A stretch of 64,000 bases of DNA from Pseudomonas yamanorum (GTDB lineage Bacteria > Pseudomonadota > Gammaproteobacteria > Pseudomonadales > Pseudomonadaceae). Positions 52,876-62,242 of the stretch are shown piece after piece. Positions within the stretch are counted from its first letter, which is position 1; each line of letters begins with the position of its first letter. A program made the position numbers and the translations under genes. The stretch covers positions 1,736,001-1,800,000 of the forward strand of contig NZ_LT629793.1 in assembly GCF_900105735.1 (NCBI RefSeq), written 5' to 3'. The notes under the pieces were generated by a model, which was given only the letters and a program-made list of their open reading frames with translations, ran no database searches and was not told the DNA's origin.

Positions 52876-54111
52876 TCAGTGCAGCAGTTTAGTATCGAGT
52901 ACTACCGACGACTCGCCAATAATGCTCTCCCCCAGCTGCACAAACTCCTTTGTGCTGATGCTGTTCATGCGCATCACCGCCTGGGTCAAATCATCCAGCG
53001 AACGCTTGTTGTGGGTTTTCACACGAATCTCGCGGTCCAGCTCCTGCAACAACACCACTGCCCGTGACACCGTCGCGCCACTGGCGTGCTCGACCCGCAG
53101 GGTGGTCACGTCCCTGCCTTCCTTGGCCAGCCGGGTCTGGAGCGCGGCATAGCGGTCGTCACTGATGCCGCCCGCACGGCGCATCAATTCAATGGCGTAG
53201 TACTGCGCCAAACCTTCGCTGATCCAGTCGCTGCCCTGCTGGTCGTTGAAGCGACCGATGGCCTGCACCACTTCGCGAATCAACGGGCTGCTGCCGTTTT
53301 CGCTGACCAGCGGTGTTCGGCTGTTGAGGTAGATCGAGTCCCGCGCCGAGTACGCACCGCGCCGCATCGGGTCACTGCCGCCCACCACCAGGAGTTTCGC
53401 CGGGTGCCGCGGGAATGCCGCTTGCACTTGCGGCCAGACAAACGTCAGCAAGGTCAGCACATCCATGCGATGCATCCCCTGCCCTTTGGGCGACGCCACG
53501 GTGATTTCGGTTTCCCCCAGGCGCATCCTCCGGCTGCCCAACGTACCCGCGAGCATCCAGCCGGTGGGCCGGTCAAACAGGCGGGAAACATTATCGATGC
53601 GGAATTTGTTCTTGCCGATGCGCGGCCAGGACGTCTCGACGCTTTTCCAGCCGGCGGGCAGTTCAAACACCAGGCGCGACACCAGTTCAATGCCGTCCTG
53701 CTGATCCAGACGCGCGGTGGGCACCAGGTCTTCGCCACGAAACAGCGCCCAGCCAGGGGTCATGCGTGCTTCGTAAACGCCCTTCTTGCGGGCGTGGGTC
53801 AGGCGAACGCGGTAGGTCAGGCTGGCCTTGTCGGCACTGGGTTGCCATAGACCACGGCTGGCGCCCGGCGTATTGCCCGGCATCACTTGCCACTGGCCAT
53901 CGGCCTTGAAATCGCTGTAGTCGCCGTCGCGGCCCAGGTCGAAGTTGAGGCTGCGCACCGCCGAGCCCTGGGACAGGCTCAGGCGCACCTCTGCCTGATC
54001 ACTTTGGGGCAGCAGCTTGACGTGGTAGTCCAGGTCGACTTTCTTCGCCCAAGCCGACGTACTCAATGCCAATAACAGCAGGCTTGCCGCCAGCCTGGCT
54101 CCAACCGTCAT
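52876..54111 (-). CDS. Exported M61-like protein lacking the zinc motif
   Basis: A 411-residue protein with a signal peptide (MTVGARLAASLLLLALSTSAWA). An N-terminal beta-sandwich (VDLDYHVKLLPQSDQAEVRLSLSQG) and a helical domain resembling glycyl aminopeptidases (M61) follow. The position of the HExxH helix reads LIREVVQAIGRFNDQQGSDWISEGLAQYYAIELMRRAGG. The downstream WxSEGxxxYYA block, with the glutamate ligand, is kept, but both zinc histidines and the catalytic Glu are absent or displaced. A non-catalytic binding protein is likely. AAGGAG is five bases before ATG 54111. Confidence 0.72.
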   Translation of the reverse strand: MTVGARLAASLLLLALSTSAWAKKVDLDYHVKLLPQSDQAEVRLSLSQGSAVRSLNFDLGRDGDYSDFKADGQWQVMPGNTPGASRGLWQPSADKASLTYRVRLTHARKKGVYEARMTPGWALFRGEDLVPTARLDQQDGIELVSRLVFELPAGWKSVETSWPRIGKNKFRIDNVSRLFDRPTGWMLAGTLGSRRMRLGETEITVASPKGQGMHRMDVLTLLTFVWPQVQAAFPRHPAKLLVVGGSDPMRRGAYSARDSIYLNSRTPLVSENGSSPLIREVVQAIGRFNDQQGSDWISEGLAQYYAIELMRRAGGISDDRYAALQTRLAKEGRDVTTLRVEHASGATVSRAVVLLQELDREIRVKTHNKRSLDDLTQAVMRMNSISTKEFVQLGESIIGESSVVLDTKLLH

Positions 54112-54123
54112 ACACACTCCTTC

Positions 54124-54573
54124 TCAGCCCGCGCGAAAAATCAGGTAATCCTCCCAGTCATCCTCGGGCACGCTGCCTTCGCTGAGCATGCGTCCGGACT
54201 GGGAAATGCGTTCCTGGTGCACGGCGTCGCGATCGCCGCAGACGAGGTGATGCCACAGCGGCAAGTCCTTGCGCTCACTCACCAACCGGTAACCGCAGGT
54301 AGGCGGCAGCCATTTGAACTGGTCGGCCTGGCCCGGAGTGAGCTGGATGCAATCGGGCACCGAGTCGCGACGGTTGGGGTAATCGGTGCACTGGCAGGTT
54401 TTCAGGTCCAGCAGTTTGCAGGCGATACGCGTGTAGTAGACGCTGTTGTCGTCTTCATCCTCGAGCTTTTGCAGGCAGCACAGGCCGCAGCCGTCGCACA
54501 ACGACTCCCACTCATCCTGGTCGAGTTGTTCGAGGGTTTTGCGGATCCAGAAAGGTTCGACTTTGGCGGCCAT
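54124..54573 (-). CDS. YcgN family cysteine-cluster protein
   Basis: A 149-residue soluble protein of the UPF0260/YcgN family. The N-terminal cluster LCDGCGLCC (C26, C29, C32, C33) with later cysteines ([18 protein letters not shown]) suggests metal or Fe-S binding of the CxxCxxCC type. [18 protein letters not shown] is the family start. It lies 12 bp upstream of the M61-like gene on the same strand, possibly co-transcribed. Function is unknown. Confidence 0.88.
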   Translation of the reverse strand: MAAKVEPFWIRKTLEQLDQDEWESLCDGCGLCCLQKLEDEDDNSVYYTRIACKLLDLKTCQCTDYPNRRDSVPDCIQLTPGQADQFKWLPPTCGYRLVSERKDLPLWHHLVCGDRDAVHQERISQSGRMLSEGSVPEDDWEDYLIFRAG

Positions 54574-54725
54574 GGCTCTACATCAATATCGGTATGTTAA
54601 AAGGCCGCCAGTCTAGTGCCCACGGCTCCCGGGGCCAAGCGCTTACGACTGTCGGTACAACAAGACTTGTCAGCCATCCGGCGGCGAAGTAGTTTTGAAG
54701 CCCGTTTTTCATCAGGATCAGCCCA

Positions 54726-55325
54726 ATGAGCAGCAACCCTCGCGTCGCCGACTACCCGATCCACCCACAATTCACCGACCGCTGGTCGCCGCGCGCCTTC
54801 ACCGGCGAAAGCATCCCGGTGGAGACCCTGTTGAGCTTCTTCGAAGCCGCGCGCTGGTCCCCTTCGGCCTACAACTCTCAGCCATGGCGTTTTCTCTACG
54901 CCCGTCGCGACACGCCAAACTGGGAGCGTTTCCTAGGCCTGCTGAACGAATTCAACCGTGGCTGGGCGCAGCATGCCTCGGCCCTGGTAATCGTCGCGTC
55001 GAAGACGACCTTCACCGTCCCCGGCGCCACCGAAGAAACCCCGGCGCTGTGGCACACCTTTGACACCGGCTCGGCCTGGGGCCACCTGGCGCTGCAAGCC
55101 AGCCTCAGCGGCTGGCACACCCACGGCATGGCCGGTTTCGACCAGGAGCTGACCCGCAAGGAACTGAAGATTCCTGAAGGTTACGCCCTGCACGCAGCCG
55201 TGGCGATTGGCAAGTTGGGGGACAAGTCGACCCTGCCCGACTACCTGCAAGCCCGGGAAACCCCGAGCCCGCGTCGTCCATTGAACGAGCTGGTGTCCGA
55301 AGGCGACTTCAATCACCAGGACTGA
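54726..55325 (+). CDS. Nitroreductase-family flavoprotein
   Basis: A 199-residue FMN-dependent oxidoreductase of the nitroreductase fold. The FMN site shows DRWSPRAFTGESIP at the start, ARWSPSAYNSQPWRF and, later, SAWGHLALQASLSGWHTHGMAGF. It probably works as a homodimer with NAD(P)H on quinones or nitro compounds; the natural substrate is unknown. The start is ATG 54726, with a weak upstream AGGA (CAGGATCAGCCCA). Single gene. Confidence 0.88.
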   Translation: MSSNPRVADYPIHPQFTDRWSPRAFTGESIPVETLLSFFEAARWSPSAYNSQPWRFLYARRDTPNWERFLGLLNEFNRGWAQHASALVIVASKTTFTVPGATEETPALWHTFDTGSAWGHLALQASLSGWHTHGMAGFDQELTRKELKIPEGYALHAAVAIGKLGDKSTLPDYLQARETPSPRRPLNELVSEGDFNHQD

Positions 55326-55354
55326 CACGCTCTGACAACCCTTGACGGTCGCTT

Positions 55355-55382
55355 CAAAACCCTGCTGCCATCACAGCAGGGT
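55355..55382 (-). terminator. Terminator of the kinase-tailed effector-like gene
   Basis: Perfect ACCCTGCTG-CCATCA-CAGCAGGGT stem (55359-55382), 19 bp beyond the stop of the large gene. On the reverse strand the stem is followed by TTTTG. Confidence 0.6.
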
Positions 55383-55401
55383 GCACCCGCCACAAGTGTA
55401 G

Positions 55402-58400
55402 CTACGCCTTGGCGACCAGCGCGTAATAGGCCCTGCGCAGCTCGTCTCTATCACGCTTGTACAAACTGGCGAGAAACGGTGTCATGTCTTCAAGCCCGTT
55501 GGCGTTCAAGTCCACTGGATAAATTTTATTATCCCTCGCCGAATACAGGAAATTGCTCAGCTGCAGATCGTTGTGGTAAAGATTTTTCTGCTCCATACGC
55601 CGAAACGCGTCATCCAGTAAAAGCCGCGCCTCTGGGGGCAAACTTCCCCTCGCCAGGGTATTAACGTCCACCCCGTCCAGTTTGCCCATTTTCAAATAAC
55701 GACGACCATCCTCAAATATCGTCGTTGCAAAGCCGTCACCGTAATAGCTGTTCAGGCACAGGGTCTCGTTATCGACAAAGTCGTCGGCAGCCGTCATGGA
55801 TGAAGGGCCATAGTCCTTATAAACACTTTTACCGTCGAGACTTTCGTAGATCGTCCCCTCGCCGCCCCCGCCAATTTTTGGGCCCAGGTCCGATGCCACC
55901 GAAGGCGGGTTGCCGCCGCGGGCACCCAGGCGCTGCCATTGGTCCCCCTGAAGGTGCTGCACCAACAGCGGCGTTTGCCGATTATTGTGATAAATCCGTG
56001 CCTGCACGGCACCGTCGGCGGTGCGAGTCACTTGCCGTACTTCGTAGACCGCCGTGTTGCCGGCGGTATCGGTATGGCGGATATGAGACACGTGACCGTC
56101 TGCCGCCGCATAGATCCCCTGACTGTCGCGCGCAAGCCCGGAAATGTTCGATTCAGCCACGCCGTAGTCGCCAAACAACCGGTTGTTCAGGGCGCTGCCT
56201 GACTCGGCAGGCGTCGTGATAATCGCGCCATCCATCGCACTCGTTTTTGCGGTGAAACCTTCAAGCGGGCTGCCGTACGGCCGCATCCTATCCACATCAA
56301 ACGCATACCATCGACCGTTCTGGAGTACCGCACCTCCATCAACGTTTTGCCCCGCGACCTTGAAAGTACCCGTCGCCGCTGCGTCATGGTGTTTGCTGGC
56401 CGCTTTCAACAGGTCATAGCTGCCACTCGCGCCCTTGAGCTTGTTGACCACCTCTGCACCCGTCGCGCGTACAAGGTTGGCGCCTTTGCCCAGCAGTCGG
56501 GCACCGCCAGCGACCAGATCGCTGAAGCCATCCAACGGGTTGAATGCCTGAATGGCCGCCACACCGATGACCTTTGCCACTTGAATGGCCTTGGCGGCAG
56601 CGCTGGCGACCTTGGCCCCCGCCTTCGTCACTTTCGCCGCCACACCCGCGCCCGCCGTGACGAAACCAAACACATCCAGCGCCAGGTCACTGGCACCTTC
56701 CAGGTGGTTGCCCTTGGAAAAGTTCGCAATGGCTGACCTAAGCGGAATCAGGTCGAGAAAAAAGTTGGTGACGTTCCACTCGGTTGCCATCTGCTTATCG
56801 AACGAGGTCACGCCCCGGGCATAAGCCTTGACGTCATCACTGTCGAGATCGAGGTGCTCAACAAAAGCGTCGGCGATGTGCTGCGTTCGCGTACTGGAAA
56901 AACTGATGGGCGGCGTCGATAAGCCCGCCTGGTTTTTCGGGCCAAGGGCAGCCTCATTCACGGCCTTGGGATTGAAGTGTTCCGTCTTGAACGTTTTGTT
57001 GGCTTGCCGCTCTCGTTTTGTTGTTAATTCAGAAGCTGGCACCGCGCTGATAGCAGCTGCTTTCAAGTCAATTTCATAAACGGTGTCGCCATTTCTTCCG
57101 GTCGCCTTGACCCACAACTTATTGTCCGCCCCCCGCCTTTTTTTTGAGGTGAAGTCGACGCCAAGTTCATAGGTGTTTTTCTGAAAAAACTCGAGTTTTC
57201 CAAACTCAAGGTTTTCTCTGTCGGCCAATGGAAGTGTTGCGACAAGGTGCCTGATAGCGCTGCGAACCCCTTGCTTGCGAGAGGCGATCGCTTGCTCGAA
57301 CTGTTCGTTGAAGACTTTGTTCACGCCGAAATCAAGGCGCTTGCCTTTGATCGCCTCTGCAATGTGCGGGTCCCTGCTTTCCCATGTGTAGTGGCCAAGT
57401 CCGCTCATGGCGATGTCCAGCAACGAGTAAAGCCCGGCGGGTGCCCGGTTCGGATCGTAAAGCGGTTGGGCTGACGGTTGTTTCGAGTCAACGACCTTCA
57501 GTCGTTTCTCTTCAAAGGGTACATGCTCGCCAAACCGCTCTTTCAGGTGGACCAGTGCAATGTCTTTACGGCTTGGGATATCGGCTTCCAATAACCCGGT
57601 AGCCGCAAGCGTCAACTTCAGTTGTGCGTTGAATGCCGTCCTTGCACGGTCTATCTCGACGTCGCTGTAACTGTCACTGGGCTGCCGAGTGACAATCCCG
57701 TTGGCCACGCCCCAGTCCACCAATGCCGCCTTCTGTGCGTGTTCGGCGGCCGCTCGATTCGTCACGATCGCGTTTTCAGCGCTGGACATGACCTGGGCAA
57801 AGGTCATGTGCGCCACCTTCCCGGGGAACTGCGCTTCTATGGCCGCAGCTGCGGCCGCGAGGCTTACCCAGGCCGGGCTGCCGTAAGTCACGCGGTCGGG
57901 AATGTCCTTGATCAAAAACTCGGGGGACTTTCGTGCCAGTAACAAATAGGCGCCGGCCTTGGCCATCTCGGGACTGGTCTTGTAATTTTCGTGCAGGTAA
58001 GTGCTCAGGCGCTCGAGCACTGTCGAAGCCGGCCTGCCCCAGTGGGCGTGTTGCGCGAGGTCGAAACCTGCCACATGGTTTCGGTGCGGCGCCGTAATGG
58101 ACTCGGGGTCCAGCAGCAGGTGGATTGCGCTCAGTGCGTATTCGTTCACGCTGGTATCGGTTGCGACGCCCCCGAGCTGATCCTGGATGGCTTGCCCCAG
58201 TGCCTGCCCGCGGGTGGAGCTGACGAGGGTTTCGAGTGCCTTGGCAGGATCAGCCAATGCCTCGTCCGACAACGGCCGGTTCGCGTTCAGATATTCCAGT
58301 ATACCCACGCTTGCGCCGATGTGCGGTGCATTGGGGTTCTGGCTGCCATGGTCGGTAGCCGCCGCCAGCACCCTGCGCTGTTCACCGGCGCTCATGGGAA

Positions 58401-58875
58401 CAGGCCAGGACAACCCGCCGCCAAAATTGCCGAGCGGATGCTCCAGTGCCCTGTCACTCACCGCGTGGGCATGACCGGTCAGTTGAAAATGATTGGTGGG
58501 CAACCCCAAGCCGATACTTCTGAGAAAGGTCTCTACCGTCGCCGCTTTACCCGCCCGGATCGGGTAGGACGAGTCGGGGTGTATTTGCATCGGTGTCGTT
58601 TGCAGCGCGGCCAGCACCGCTTGAGGGCTGGCATTCACGCCAAGACGGCTGGCGATTTCGTTGAGCTTCTGGCCCAGTGTCCGCAGATTCTCGCGGTCGC
58701 CCAACGCCGCGGTGAGACCGGATTGCCGGGGGACTGGCGCGCGGGCCTGCGCGTTGAAATCGGCCGCGGCGACCAGAGCAGAGGGCAATAGAGGGAGCAC
58801 CGCCGGCTCGGTGGAAAGCAGGGAAAGTTGCGGAGTGACCCGTGGAGGGAGAGACACAGTGCCAGCATTCAACAT
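55402..58875 (-). CDS. Giant effector-like protein with C-terminal OspG/NleH-like kinase domain
   Basis: A 1157-residue protein with no signal peptide. Residues 1-700 are mostly helical and unlike anything I can name. At 725-815 lies an Ala/Gly-rich hydrophobic stretch (LALDVFGFVTAGAGVAAKVT, IGVAAIQAFNPLDGFSDLVAGGARLLGKGANLV), then a beta-rich segment (GGAVLQNGRWYAFDVDRMRPYGSPLEGF). Residues 995-1130 form a minimal protein-kinase lobe: Gly loop IGGGGEG (1001-1007), Lys1020, likely alphaC Glu1037, catalytic loop YHNDLQLSNF (H1101, D1103, N1108) and metal Asp1122 in VDLNAN instead of DFG. This order matches OspG/NleH/HopBF1-type effector kinases. The start has a weak Shine-Dalgarno, and no secretion genes or hrp box are nearby. 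I infer a host- or competitor-directed toxin. Confidence 0.75.
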   Translation of the reverse strand: MLNAGTVSLPPRVTPQLSLLSTEPAVLPLLPSALVAAADFNAQARAPVPRQSGLTAALGDRENLRTLGQKLNEIASRLGVNASPQAVLAALQTTPMQIHPDSSYPIRAGKAATVETFLRSIGLGLPTNHFQLTGHAHAVSDRALEHPLGNFGGGLSWPVPMSAGEQRRVLAAATDHGSQNPNAPHIGASVGILEYLNANRPLSDEALADPAKALETLVSSTRGQALGQAIQDQLGGVATDTSVNEYALSAIHLLLDPESITAPHRNHVAGFDLAQHAHWGRPASTVLERLSTYLHENYKTSPEMAKAGAYLLLARKSPEFLIKDIPDRVTYGSPAWVSLAAAAAAIEAQFPGKVAHMTFAQVMSSAENAIVTNRAAAEHAQKAALVDWGVANGIVTRQPSDSYSDVEIDRARTAFNAQLKLTLAATGLLEADIPSRKDIALVHLKERFGEHVPFEEKRLKVVDSKQPSAQPLYDPNRAPAGLYSLLDIAMSGLGHYTWESRDPHIAEAIKGKRLDFGVNKVFNEQFEQAIASRKQGVRSAIRHLVATLPLADRENLEFGKLEFFQKNTYELGVDFTSKKRRGADNKLWVKATGRNGDTVYEIDLKAAAISAVPASELTTKRERQANKTFKTEHFNPKAVNEAALGPKNQAGLSTPPISFSSTRTQHIADAFVEHLDLDSDDVKAYARGVTSFDKQMATEWNVTNFFLDLIPLRSAIANFSKGNHLEGASDLALDVFGFVTAGAGVAAKVTKAGAKVASAAAKAIQVAKVIGVAAIQAFNPLDGFSDLVAGGARLLGKGANLVRATGAEVVNKLKGASGSYDLLKAASKHHDAAATGTFKVAGQNVDGGAVLQNGRWYAFDVDRMRPYGSPLEGFTAKTSAMDGAIITTPAESGSALNNRLFGDYGVAESNISGLARDSQGIYAAADGHVSHIRHTDTAGNTAVYEVRQVTRTADGAVQARIYHNNRQTPLLVQHLQGDQWQRLGARGGNPPSVASDLGPKIGGGGEGTIYESLDGKSVYKDYGPSSMTAADDFVDNETLCLNSYYGDGFATTIFEDGRRYLKMGKLDGVDVNTLARGSLPPEARLLLDDAFRRMEQKNLYHNDLQLSNFLYSARDNKIYPVDLNANGLEDMTPFLASLYKRDRDELRRAYYALVAKA

Positions 58876-58963
58876 GAGAATGTACCCATCTAAAGAGGGG
58901 TACGAGACTCACATAGGACCTGTAAAACCGACATCTGATTAGTGTTTGCAGAAATTTGTAAAC

Positions 58964-58986
58964 GCCCGGCAACATGCCTGCCGGGC
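58964..58986 (-). terminator. Hairpin after the 2-hydroxyacid dehydrogenase gene
   Basis: GCCCGGCA-ACATGCC-TGCCGGGC perfect 8-bp stem, 10 bp beyond the dehydrogenase stop on the reverse strand, followed there by GTTTACAAATTT. It separates the dehydrogenase from the effector-like gene. Confidence 0.6.
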
Positions 58987-58996
58987 TAGCGCACTA

Positions 58997-59929
58997 TCAG
59001 TAACCGCGCTCGAAACTCACTTCCCCGCGCAACGTTTCCTGCGCCTGATACGCCCGCAAATTCTCGACAAACAACTGCACCATCATCCCCGGCGAAGTCG
59101 GCGCCGAGCTGTGGCCGGTGAGCAGCAAGCCCCAGGCGGTCCAGAACGGATGGCGTTGGGGCAATGGCTCCTGACGGCAAACGTCAATCACCGCGCCGGC
59201 CAGATGGCCTTCCTTCAACGCTTCCACCAGGTCCGCATCGACCACCGCTACACCGCGCCCGACGTTGATAAACAACCCGGTCGGCTTGAATTGCTTGAAC
59301 AACGCCGCGTCGTACAAATCATGGGTGTTCGGCGTGTTGGGCAGCAGGTTGACCACATAGTCCACCTCGCCCACCAGGCGCGGTAACTCTTCGAGCCCGG
59401 CGACTTCGATAAACGGCGCCTGCTCGCGGGCTTCGCTGGCGATGCCATACAACTCAACACCAAACGGCAGCAGGAATTGCGCAACGCTACGGCCGATATC
59501 GCCGGTACCGACGATCAGCACCTTGCGCCCCGCCAGGCTCTGGCCCATGCGGTTATCCCACTTGCGCTCAACCTGGCTGACCAGCCGCGCCAGCACTTCA
59601 CGCTCATGGCCGAGCATGTAAGTCAGCACGTATTCGGCCATCACCTGGCCAAAAATGCCTACGGCGCGGGTCAGGCGATAATCCCGGGGCAGGCCTTCGG
59701 CCAGCAGCGGCGTGATGCCGGCCCAGGTGGACTGCAGCCATTGTGGCTGGTGGCCCTGGCGCAGCAAGGTGGCCAGCAGGTCCGGCTGGCCCAGCCACAC
59801 CGGGCAATCGGCCGCCAGGCGCGACAATTCGGCGGAGTCGCCGCTGGTCATGACCTCAAGGTCCGGCGCCGCTTCGCGCAGCAGCCGGGCGTACAGCGGG
59901 TGATCGTGTTCAGCAATCAGAACGCGCAT
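58997..59929 (-). CDS. D-2-hydroxyacid dehydrogenase (GhrA-like)
   Basis: A 310-residue NAD(P)-dependent dehydrogenase. The Rossmann loop is VLIVGTGDIGRSVAQFL. Catalytic residues are Arg in INVGRGVAVVD, Glu in CRQEPLPQRHPFW and His in LLTGHSSAPTS. The short N-terminal domain and the HPFW motif point to the GhrA branch, which reduces glyoxylate and hydroxypyruvate. Monocistronic with a hairpin downstream. Exact substrate is inferred from the subfamily. Confidence 0.87.
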   Translation of the reverse strand: MRVLIAEHDHPLYARLLREAAPDLEVMTSGDSAELSRLAADCPVWLGQPDLLATLLRQGHQPQWLQSTWAGITPLLAEGLPRDYRLTRAVGIFGQVMAEYVLTYMLGHEREVLARLVSQVERKWDNRMGQSLAGRKVLIVGTGDIGRSVAQFLLPFGVELYGIASEAREQAPFIEVAGLEELPRLVGEVDYVVNLLPNTPNTHDLYDAALFKQFKPTGLFINVGRGVAVVDADLVEALKEGHLAGAVIDVCRQEPLPQRHPFWTAWGLLLTGHSSAPTSPGMMVQLFVENLRAYQAQETLRGEVSFERGY

Positions 59930-60045
59930 GGTTCAAACCTTTCAAAAACACTGCAGGCGGCCGCCGGCGCAGTTCGCTGTCCGTTGCGGCCACCGCCAAA
60001 AATTGAATTCCATTGATGATGTGCCCCGGACGGGGCACTGACCGA

Positions 60046-60339
60046 TCACATCGGGTCATTACGTCGCAGCAGCTCTTCGGGCAAGTGTTCGATGTACTCG
60101 TCCTCGGCCGGCGGCATTTGCAGGTGGTAACCCTGCTTTTCGAGGTTCTCCAGAACCACGGTGATGTCCTCGCGGGACAGCTTGCGCTCCGGGCTCAGCA
60201 CCAGGTCAAAGGCATGGTGCGGCTTGCCGAAGGCAGCCAGCAGACTTTCCGGCACGCGCTCCAGTGCATCGCTTTTCAGCACGTAGAGGTACATCTCGTT
60301 TCGTTTGAGGCTGCGATAGATGGAGCAAATACGTTTCAA
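60046..60339 (-). CDS. YcgL domain protein
   Basis: A 97-residue protein of the YcgL family: [40 protein letters not shown], then [32 protein letters not shown]. The start overlaps the rnd stop by 4 bp (ATGA), an arrangement conserved in gammaproteobacteria as far as I recall. Function is unknown; a role linked to RNA processing is inferred from the coupling. Confidence 0.9.
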   Translation of the reverse strand: MKRICSIYRSLKRNEMYLYVLKSDALERVPESLLAAFGKPHHAFDLVLSPERKLSREDITVVLENLEKQGYHLQMPPAEDEYIEHLPEELLRRNDPM

Positions 60340-61469
60340 GGCTGTTCTCCGGCAGTGGCCAGGCTGTCGAGCAGCGCCTGGCCCATCAATTCGCGGCGCC
60401 AGCCACGCAGCGAATCTGGCAATTGGTATGGCCCCTCGGGGTAGCCGCTCTTGACCAGGGCTTCTAGGGTTTTCTTGCGCAGCATCAGTTCCGGCGCCAT
60501 GTCCAGGCGTTCAGCCTCGGCCTGGCCCAGGGCGCGCAGTTGCTTGATCAGCGTGGCGGCGTCCACCGGCAATGGCTCGGCAACCGCCGGTGGCCATTGG
60601 TCCATGGGGACGCTACCGGCACGCTTGATCAGGCCCAGCAGGAACTCGCCGTCCTGGCGCACGGTGCGCGGGTGCATGTCTTCGATCTTGCCCAACGCGG
60701 CGAGGTTATCCGGCTGGGATTTGGCCAGGGGCCATAACGAGTGTTCACGAATGATCCGGTTGCGCGGCAGGTCCCGGGCGCGGGCTTGCTGTTCACGCCA
60801 GGCGCACAGTTCGCGCAATACCGCGAGTTGGGCACGAGACAGTTTCCAGGCCAGCTTGGCGTCGCGGTAGACCTCATACGGGTCGACTTCACGGCGCAGG
60901 TTGGCCACCAGCTCGGCACCGTCTTCCAGGACCCAGGCGTATTTGTCGTCGGACAGTTTCGGGCGCAGGCGTGTGTAGACCTCCGCCAGGTGCACCGCGT
61001 CTTCGGCGGCGTAGCTGATTTGCGTCTCGGACAACGGCCGCTGTAGCCAGTCCGAGCGGGTTTCACCCTTGGGCAGGTCGATATCGAGGACGGCTTGCAC
61101 CAACCGCGAATAGCCCATGGAAAAACCGAGGTTCAGGTAGGCCGCCGCCAGTTGCGTGTCGAACAACGGCACCGGCAGGCTGCCAGTCAGGCGCAGCAAC
61201 ACTTCCAGGTCTTCGCTGCAGGCGTGCACCACCTTGATCACCGCCGGGTTTTCCAGCAAGGCGGCCAAGGGTTGCCAGTTGTCGATGGTCAGGGGGTCGA
61301 TCAGGTAAGCGCGAACGCCATCACCAATCTGGATCAGCCCGGCAATGGGATAAAAGGTGTCGACCCGCATGAATTCGGTGTCGAGGGCGACGAATGGCAA
61401 CTGCTGCCATTCGGCGCAGTGCTGGCCGAGGCTATCGTTGTCGCAGATCCAGTGAATATCGATGGCCAC
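60336..61469 (-). CDS. rnd: Ribonuclease D
   Basis: A 377-residue DEDD 3'-5' exonuclease that trims tRNA 3' ends. Exo motifs are [35 protein letters not shown] and [16 protein letters not shown]; two HRDC domains follow (residues about 210-370). The start is GTG 61469, six bases after GGGAGA; upstream in-frame starts would add an unrelated 24-residue leader. Translationally coupled to ycgL downstream. Confidence 0.93.
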   Translation of the reverse strand: MAIDIHWICDNDSLGQHCAEWQQLPFVALDTEFMRVDTFYPIAGLIQIGDGVRAYLIDPLTIDNWQPLAALLENPAVIKVVHACSEDLEVLLRLTGSLPVPLFDTQLAAAYLNLGFSMGYSRLVQAVLDIDLPKGETRSDWLQRPLSETQISYAAEDAVHLAEVYTRLRPKLSDDKYAWVLEDGAELVANLRREVDPYEVYRDAKLAWKLSRAQLAVLRELCAWREQQARARDLPRNRIIREHSLWPLAKSQPDNLAALGKIEDMHPRTVRQDGEFLLGLIKRAGSVPMDQWPPAVAEPLPVDAATLIKQLRALGQAEAERLDMAPELMLRKKTLEALVKSGYPEGPYQLPDSLRGWRRELMGQALLDSLATAGEQP

Positions 61470-61591
61470 ACGGCTCTCCCTTGAAGAATGGCGCGCAGTA
61501 TATATCGCGAAAGGGAGTTGCGAGCATTCGCAGTACAGCATCCGCCATGAAAACTCTTACAGGAGCTGAAGAATAGTCCGACAGCCGGCGC

Positions 61592-62242
61592 TTATCCTCT
61601 CTTGCGCAGGACGTACACGCGCCACATGGCCGAGCCGGGCAGGAATTCCTGTTGATTGAGGACCTTGAAACCGGCCTGGCGAAACTCCGCTTCCACCTGC
61701 GCCCGATGGCTGGTAACTGCCGCCAGTGCGGGCTGCACAGCCCGGTAGCCGCTGTCACTGTTGACCGAGACGATCACCGTGTCACGGCTCACCCGGTGAA
61801 ACTCCCCGAGCAGGGCCAGGCGCCCTTCTGGCGTGGGCACATGGCGAAACAACTCCAGGCAAAAAATGCAATCCACCGCGTTGGCCGACAGGCCGATGGA
61901 AAACGCCGAGCCCTGGAAGGTCTTGATCCGCTTGAGCAAGCCCGGCGCGTGGTGAGTGCGGGCGTGGTCGAGCATGTCCTGGGAGTTGTCCGACGCGAGG
62001 ATCACCCGGTTGCTGTGCTCGGCCAGCACTGGCCAAAACCGCCCGGTACCGCATGCCAGGTCGAGGATCAGCCCCGGCTCGCCGGCGATTTTCAGCGCGC
62101 GGCGCACCAACCGCTCATCGCGCCATAACCCCAGGCGCCGCAGCAGACCCGGCGGACGTGTGTCCGCGCAGACCCGGGCATGCTCCTGGCCTGTGCGTTC
62201 GGCAAATTCAATCTCGATGGAAGACGGCGGTTGCGACGGCAT
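61592..62242 (-). CDS. Class I SAM-dependent methyltransferase
   Basis: A 216-residue methyltransferase with SAM loop LILDLACGTGRFWPVLAE and acidic ASDNSQDMLDHAR. Motifs FSIGLSANAVDCIFCLELFRHV and LGEFHRVSRDTVIVSV follow, the UbiE/Methyltransf_11 pattern. Substrate is unknown. No clear Shine-Dalgarno precedes the ATG at 62242 (a GTG adjoins it). It lies 123 bp upstream of rnd on the same strand. Confidence 0.82.
   Translation of the reverse strand: MPSQPPSSIEIEFAERTGQEHARVCADTRPPGLLRRLGLWRDERLVRRALKIAGEPGLILDLACGTGRFWPVLAEHSNRVILASDNSQDMLDHARTHHAPGLLKRIKTFQGSAFSIGLSANAVDCIFCLELFRHVPTPEGRLALLGEFHRVSRDTVIVSVNSDSGYRAVQPALAAVTSHRAQVEAEFRQAGFKVLNQQEFLPGSAMWRVYVLRKRG

Noticed and set aside
55402..58875. 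Classing the large protein as a contact-dependent inhibition or Rhs toxin
   Set aside because: No YD repeats, haemagglutinin repeats, VENN motif, PAAR domain or two-partner secretion signal can be seen.
58876..59000. A possible hrp box (GGAACC...CCAC) upstream of the kinase-tailed protein
   Set aside because: I read the region on both strands and found no match, so there is no sequence evidence for HrpL control.
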